NCBI GenBank assembly: GCA_021737695.1
Contig: JAIPDL010000019.1
Span: 1-52,622, forward strand
Length of the DNA: 52,622 nucleotides
Origin: Desulfotignum sp.
Lineage (GTDB): Bacteria; Desulfobacterota; Desulfobacteria; Desulfobacterales; Desulfobacteraceae
Direction: 5' to 3'
In this document: positions 49,861 through 52,622 of the stretch, one piece after another
Layout: each line of letters starts with the position of its first letter
How positions within the stretch are numbered: the stretch's first letter is position 1
Position numbers and translations under genes: made by a program
Notes under the pieces: model-generated
The model's database searches: none
What the model was told of the DNA's origin: nothing
What the model saw: only the letters and a program-made list of their open reading frames with translations

Positions 49861-52407
49861 TTAGCTTTTGGCCTCATCCAAAGCCTCTCTGATCTTAACA
49901 GCCATGTCCTTTTTGGAAAACGGTTTTGACATGAAATTTACGCCGTCTTCAAGTACGCCGCGGTGGGCAATTACGTTAGCCGTGTAACCGGACATGAAAA
50001 GAGTTTTGAGATCAGGGCAAAGCGTTCGGAGTTGCTCGGACAGCTCGCGACCATTCATTTCGGGCATCACCACATCCGTTATTAGAAGGTTTATCACGCT
50101 AGCATTTTCTTCAGCCAGCTTGATTGCCTTGCCTGGACTGTTGGCGGACAGCACAACATACCCCAGGTTTTTGAGTATTCTTTCCCCGAGTTTCAGGATA
50201 GATCCATCGTCTTCAACCAGCAATACCGTCTCGCCCTGGCCTAAAGGAATGTCTAATGTTTTTTCACTATGTGCTTCAACTGCCTGGCCAGTATGCCTGG
50301 ACAGGTATATCTTGATGGTCGTTCCTTTTTCCGGTTCACTGTATACGTTTATGAACCCGTCGTTCTGTTTGACAATGCCGTAAACGGTGGACAACCCCAA
50401 TCCCGTTCCCTGGTCCAGGCCCTTGGTGGTGAAAAAAGGTTCAAAAATCTTGTCCAGTGCCTCCGGTGCGATTCCACAGCCATCGTCACTTACAGCGAGC
50501 ATTACATAATCACCGGGAACAAAACCGGCATGATTGGCACAGTATTCCTCATCAAATCGTTTGTTGCGCGTTTCGATCGTCACCCTGCCCACATCGACTA
50601 TGGCATCCCGGGCGTTAACGCAAAGATTGGCGAAAATCTGATCAACCTGGGAGGGATCAATTTTAACCGGCCACACGTCAGCTCCAGGCAGCCAGGCAAG
50701 ATCAATGTCTTCACCGATCAGACGTCGAAGCATTTTTAACATGGTTTCTATGGTGGCGTTCAGGTCAAGCACTTCAGGCGCAATGGTTTGTTGCCGGGCA
50801 AAAGCCAGTAACTGCCGGGTAATGTCTGTCGAACGATTTGCCGCGTTATAAATTTCCATGAGATCGTCATGTACAGGGTCATCTTGCTCTACTTTTTCCA
50901 GAGCCAATTCCGAAAAACCGATGATGATACTGGATATATTGTTGTAGTCGTGTGCGACGCCGCCAGCCAATCGACCCACGGATTCCATCTTCTGGGCTTG
51001 CATTAACTCCTGTTCCAATTTTGCTTTTTCTTGTCCGGCTCGTTTTTGGTCCGTGATGTCATGAATCACTCCCAAGACTTTTAACGGTGCACCAGAGTCA
51101 TCCTTAATGATTTCAGCAGTGGATCGAATCGTTCTTGTTTTAGAGCCGGAAACCGGATGAATATCAAACTCAAGATTATATGGTTTGTCTTTTTCGATCA
51201 GGTCGATGAGTGCCTGATGGACCCTTTCTTTCTCCGGGATACAATTTTCTACTTCATCGGTCGTAAAATGTTTGCTGCCTGGGTCAAACCCATAGATTCT
51301 CTTTGCCTGGTCAGATCCCCAGAATGTTTCGGTGACAAGATCATATTCCCAGTTCCCTACTTTCCCCATTCGCTGGGCGCTTTTATATCTATATTCATTT
51401 TGCGCAAAGGCATCTTCAGATTTTTTCCGGAGAACAACCTCTGTTTTAAGTCGTTTGTTCCAGATCAAAACAAACGCGATTATTAAAAAAGCAAGCCCGG
51501 CAACACTTAAAACCCATTTTAATACATAAATTTTATCTATACCGTACTCATATCTGATAGAGAGCCATTTATTCCGAATGGCAGCATGTTCATCCGGGGT
51601 CATAAACACCAGCGTCTTGTCAATGATACCGGCAAGCTCCGGCCAGTCATCGCGGATGGCCATGGCCTGGTTATGATCCTCAAGAGGGGTGGGGGCCGCA
51701 ACTTTTACATTGTTGAGATTGTTTTTTTGGATAATATACGAGCCAATAGTTAAATTCCCAATGTAGGCGTCCGCTTTTCCGAAAGCCACTGCTTCGAGGG
51801 CCACTTCGGACGTATTCGTCTCTAAAAAATTAATATCAGGGTAATGCGTTGCCAAATAACTGGAAAGAGCATATGCACTCTCAATGGAAATTGTTTTATG
51901 CCTCAAATCTTCCATTCTACTTATGAAATCGGTATCGATTCTGGAAAAAATTACCAGCGGCATAAATAGATAATTTTTGGTAAACACCATGTTTTTGCGG
52001 CGTTCTGCCGTAATTTTAGCGGTTAGCAGTATGTCGATTTTTTCATGGTTTTTTATGTCATTTAGCGCCTTTGGCCAGGGGATCCCGGTCTCATAACGGA
52101 CCTGGAAGCCTGCATGCGACGCGATGGTGTTTAGATAATCGACCGAAATACCTTTGAAGGTCCCTTCAAAAAAATGAAGAGGAGGCGCATTACCGACCCT
52201 GGCAACAACGACCGGATGATTTTCAATCCATTGTTTTTCCTCTGCGCTGAATGACTGATAAAGTTCATTTGAAGCGTTCGCCCCAGGTTTTTCCGTTCTA
52301 ACTTCGGCCAGAACCGGCAGTTCTATAGAAATCGCCAGCACCGAAGCCGAAATCAATATCATAACGGCTAATATTGCTTTTGGATACACATTTTTAACCA
52401 TGCCCAT
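49861..52407 (-). CDS. Hybrid histidine kinase: SBP_bac_3-PAS-HisKA-HATPase-REC
   Basis: 848 residues. A signal anchor (about 8-28) precedes a solute-binding family 3 domain (about 55-295), TM2 (about 300-320), one PAS (about 335-460, with PAC ending in GVIHDITDQKRAG), an H-box GRLAGGVAHDYNNISSIIIGFSEL, HATPase with DDGCGIA and GTGLGLSTVYG, and a receiver with ITDVVMPEMNGRELSEQ. The second residue pair before the H-box core is altered (DYNN for DFNN) but the histidine is kept. It is closely related to the kinase at 38403 but has one PAS less. Two starts are possible, ATG at 52405-52407 or 52399-52401. Confidence 0.9.
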   Translation of the reverse strand: MGMVKNVYPKAILAVMILISASVLAISIELPVLAEVRTEKPGANASNELYQSFSAEEKQWIENHPVVVARVGNAPPLHFFEGTFKGISVDYLNTIASHAGFQVRYETGIPWPKALNDIKNHEKIDILLTAKITAERRKNMVFTKNYLFMPLVIFSRIDTDFISRMEDLRHKTISIESAYALSSYLATHYPDINFLETNTSEVALEAVAFGKADAYIGNLTIGSYIIQKNNLNNVKVAAPTPLEDHNQAMAIRDDWPELAGIIDKTLVFMTPDEHAAIRNKWLSIRYEYGIDKIYVLKWVLSVAGLAFLIIAFVLIWNKRLKTEVVLRKKSEDAFAQNEYRYKSAQRMGKVGNWEYDLVTETFWGSDQAKRIYGFDPGSKHFTTDEVENCIPEKERVHQALIDLIEKDKPYNLEFDIHPVSGSKTRTIRSTAEIIKDDSGAPLKVLGVIHDITDQKRAGQEKAKLEQELMQAQKMESVGRLAGGVAHDYNNISSIIIGFSELALEKVEQDDPVHDDLMEIYNAANRSTDITRQLLAFARQQTIAPEVLDLNATIETMLKMLRRLIGEDIDLAWLPGADVWPVKIDPSQVDQIFANLCVNARDAIVDVGRVTIETRNKRFDEEYCANHAGFVPGDYVMLAVSDDGCGIAPEALDKIFEPFFTTKGLDQGTGLGLSTVYGIVKQNDGFINVYSEPEKGTTIKIYLSRHTGQAVEAHSEKTLDIPLGQGETVLLVEDDGSILKLGERILKNLGYVVLSANSPGKAIKLAEENASVINLLITDVVMPEMNGRELSEQLRTLCPDLKTLFMSGYTANVIAHRGVLEDGVNFMSKPFSKKDMAVKIREALDEAKS

Positions 52408-52418
52408 TACCTGTTCAG

Positions 52419-52448
52419 TTTATATGGAATTGTACTTACTTGTATCAA
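52419..52448 (-). promoter_or_regulatory. Possible promoter for the last kinase gene
   Basis: TTGATA (52448-52443), 18 bases, TATAAA (52424-52419), in AT-rich DNA immediately upstream of the kinase start. If it is real, the leader is only a few bases long. Confidence 0.3.
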
Positions 52449-52604
52449 TATTACACCTAAAACCCAATGATACCATGTTTTGTATTGTATTGGTTATGCA
52501 GTGTGTTTAATTATGCTGTGGGATTTTATTCCTTTATTATTCAAAAAAGATTATCAAATCTTTCTTTTTATTCGTATAATTCGAAATTAAAACCTTAAAA
52601 TAGC

Positions 52605-52622
52605 CCGGAGTTGCAGCTCCGG
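52605..52622. other. Hairpin at the right edge
   Basis: CCGGAG (52605-52610), loop TTGCAG, CTCCGG (52617-52622). It is cut by the window edge and may be part of a terminator for a gene to the right. The 180 bases before it are AT-rich and hold no gene. Confidence 0.35.

Noticed and set aside
1..52622. CRISPR arrays and intact insertion sequences
   Set aside because: No regularly spaced direct repeats, no transposase with a catalytic triad, and no terminal inverted repeats with target duplications were seen.

Overview
The window looks like a chromosome segment of an anaerobic, sulfate-reducing deltaproteobacterium of the Desulfobacteraceae type. The reasons are an Rnf operon led by a tetraheme cytochrome c, Hdr/Mvh-type flavin-based electron-transfer genes, MinD/NifX 'orange protein'-like genes, a selenocysteine-containing SelD, and an unusually dense set of two-component genes. 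Most of the DNA is GC-rich. The hydrolase at 7.6-8.5 kb and the sensor halves of some kinases are visibly AT-richer. Genus and species are inferred, not proven.

Layout. 0-7.4 kb: a partial RNB-type ribonuclease and an Smr-domain gene (divergent), then, on the minus strand, rseC followed by tetraheme cytochrome, rnfC, rnfD, rnfG, rnfE, rnfA and mltG. No rnfB is present in the window. 7.4-12 kb: tRNA-Asn with its own promoter and a terminator, an AT-rich alpha/beta hydrolase, a truncated DUF3750 remnant, and a three-gene signalling cassette (membrane kinase, CheY-like regulator, REC-kinase). 12-15.2 kb: selD with an in-frame UGA read as Sec, yedF, and cfa. 15.2-20.5 kb (minus): PocR-domain protein, THUMP RNA methyltransferase, DUF547 protein, and a Cache/HisKA_3 kinase with a LuxR-type regulator. 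20.7-23.6 kb (minus): an orange-protein-like operon (degenerate receiver, two ferredoxin-bearing MinD ATPases, two NifX-like proteins).

24-38.3 kb (plus) holds the most remarkable locus, a single probable operon: REC-kinase, giant HdrA with an inserted GltD-like NAD(P)H module, MvhD, an FrhB/FdhB-like iron-sulfur flavoprotein, a tandem HdrA with a complete response-regulator receiver domain inserted into it, HdrC, HdrB, a membrane kinase with periplasmic c-heme motifs, and a second REC-kinase. A sigma-54 promoter lies in front of it, and a near-perfect sigma-54 promoter faces the other way in front of the orange-protein-like operon. I infer a redox-sensing phosphorelay that acts on an Hdr-type electron-bifurcating or confurcating complex directly, by phosphorylating its HdrA subunit, rather than only through transcription.

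38.4-52.4 kb (minus) is an expanded family of hybrid histidine kinases (two with SBP_bac_3 sensors, one dCache/HAMP, one with another periplasmic sensor). Between them lies a decay zone (44.1-46.8 kb) with a broken fourth hybrid kinase, two degraded copies of an HTH-type gene, a SnoaL-like fragment, and an intact trmL. Functions are assigned from motifs read in the translated sequence; no database search was run.
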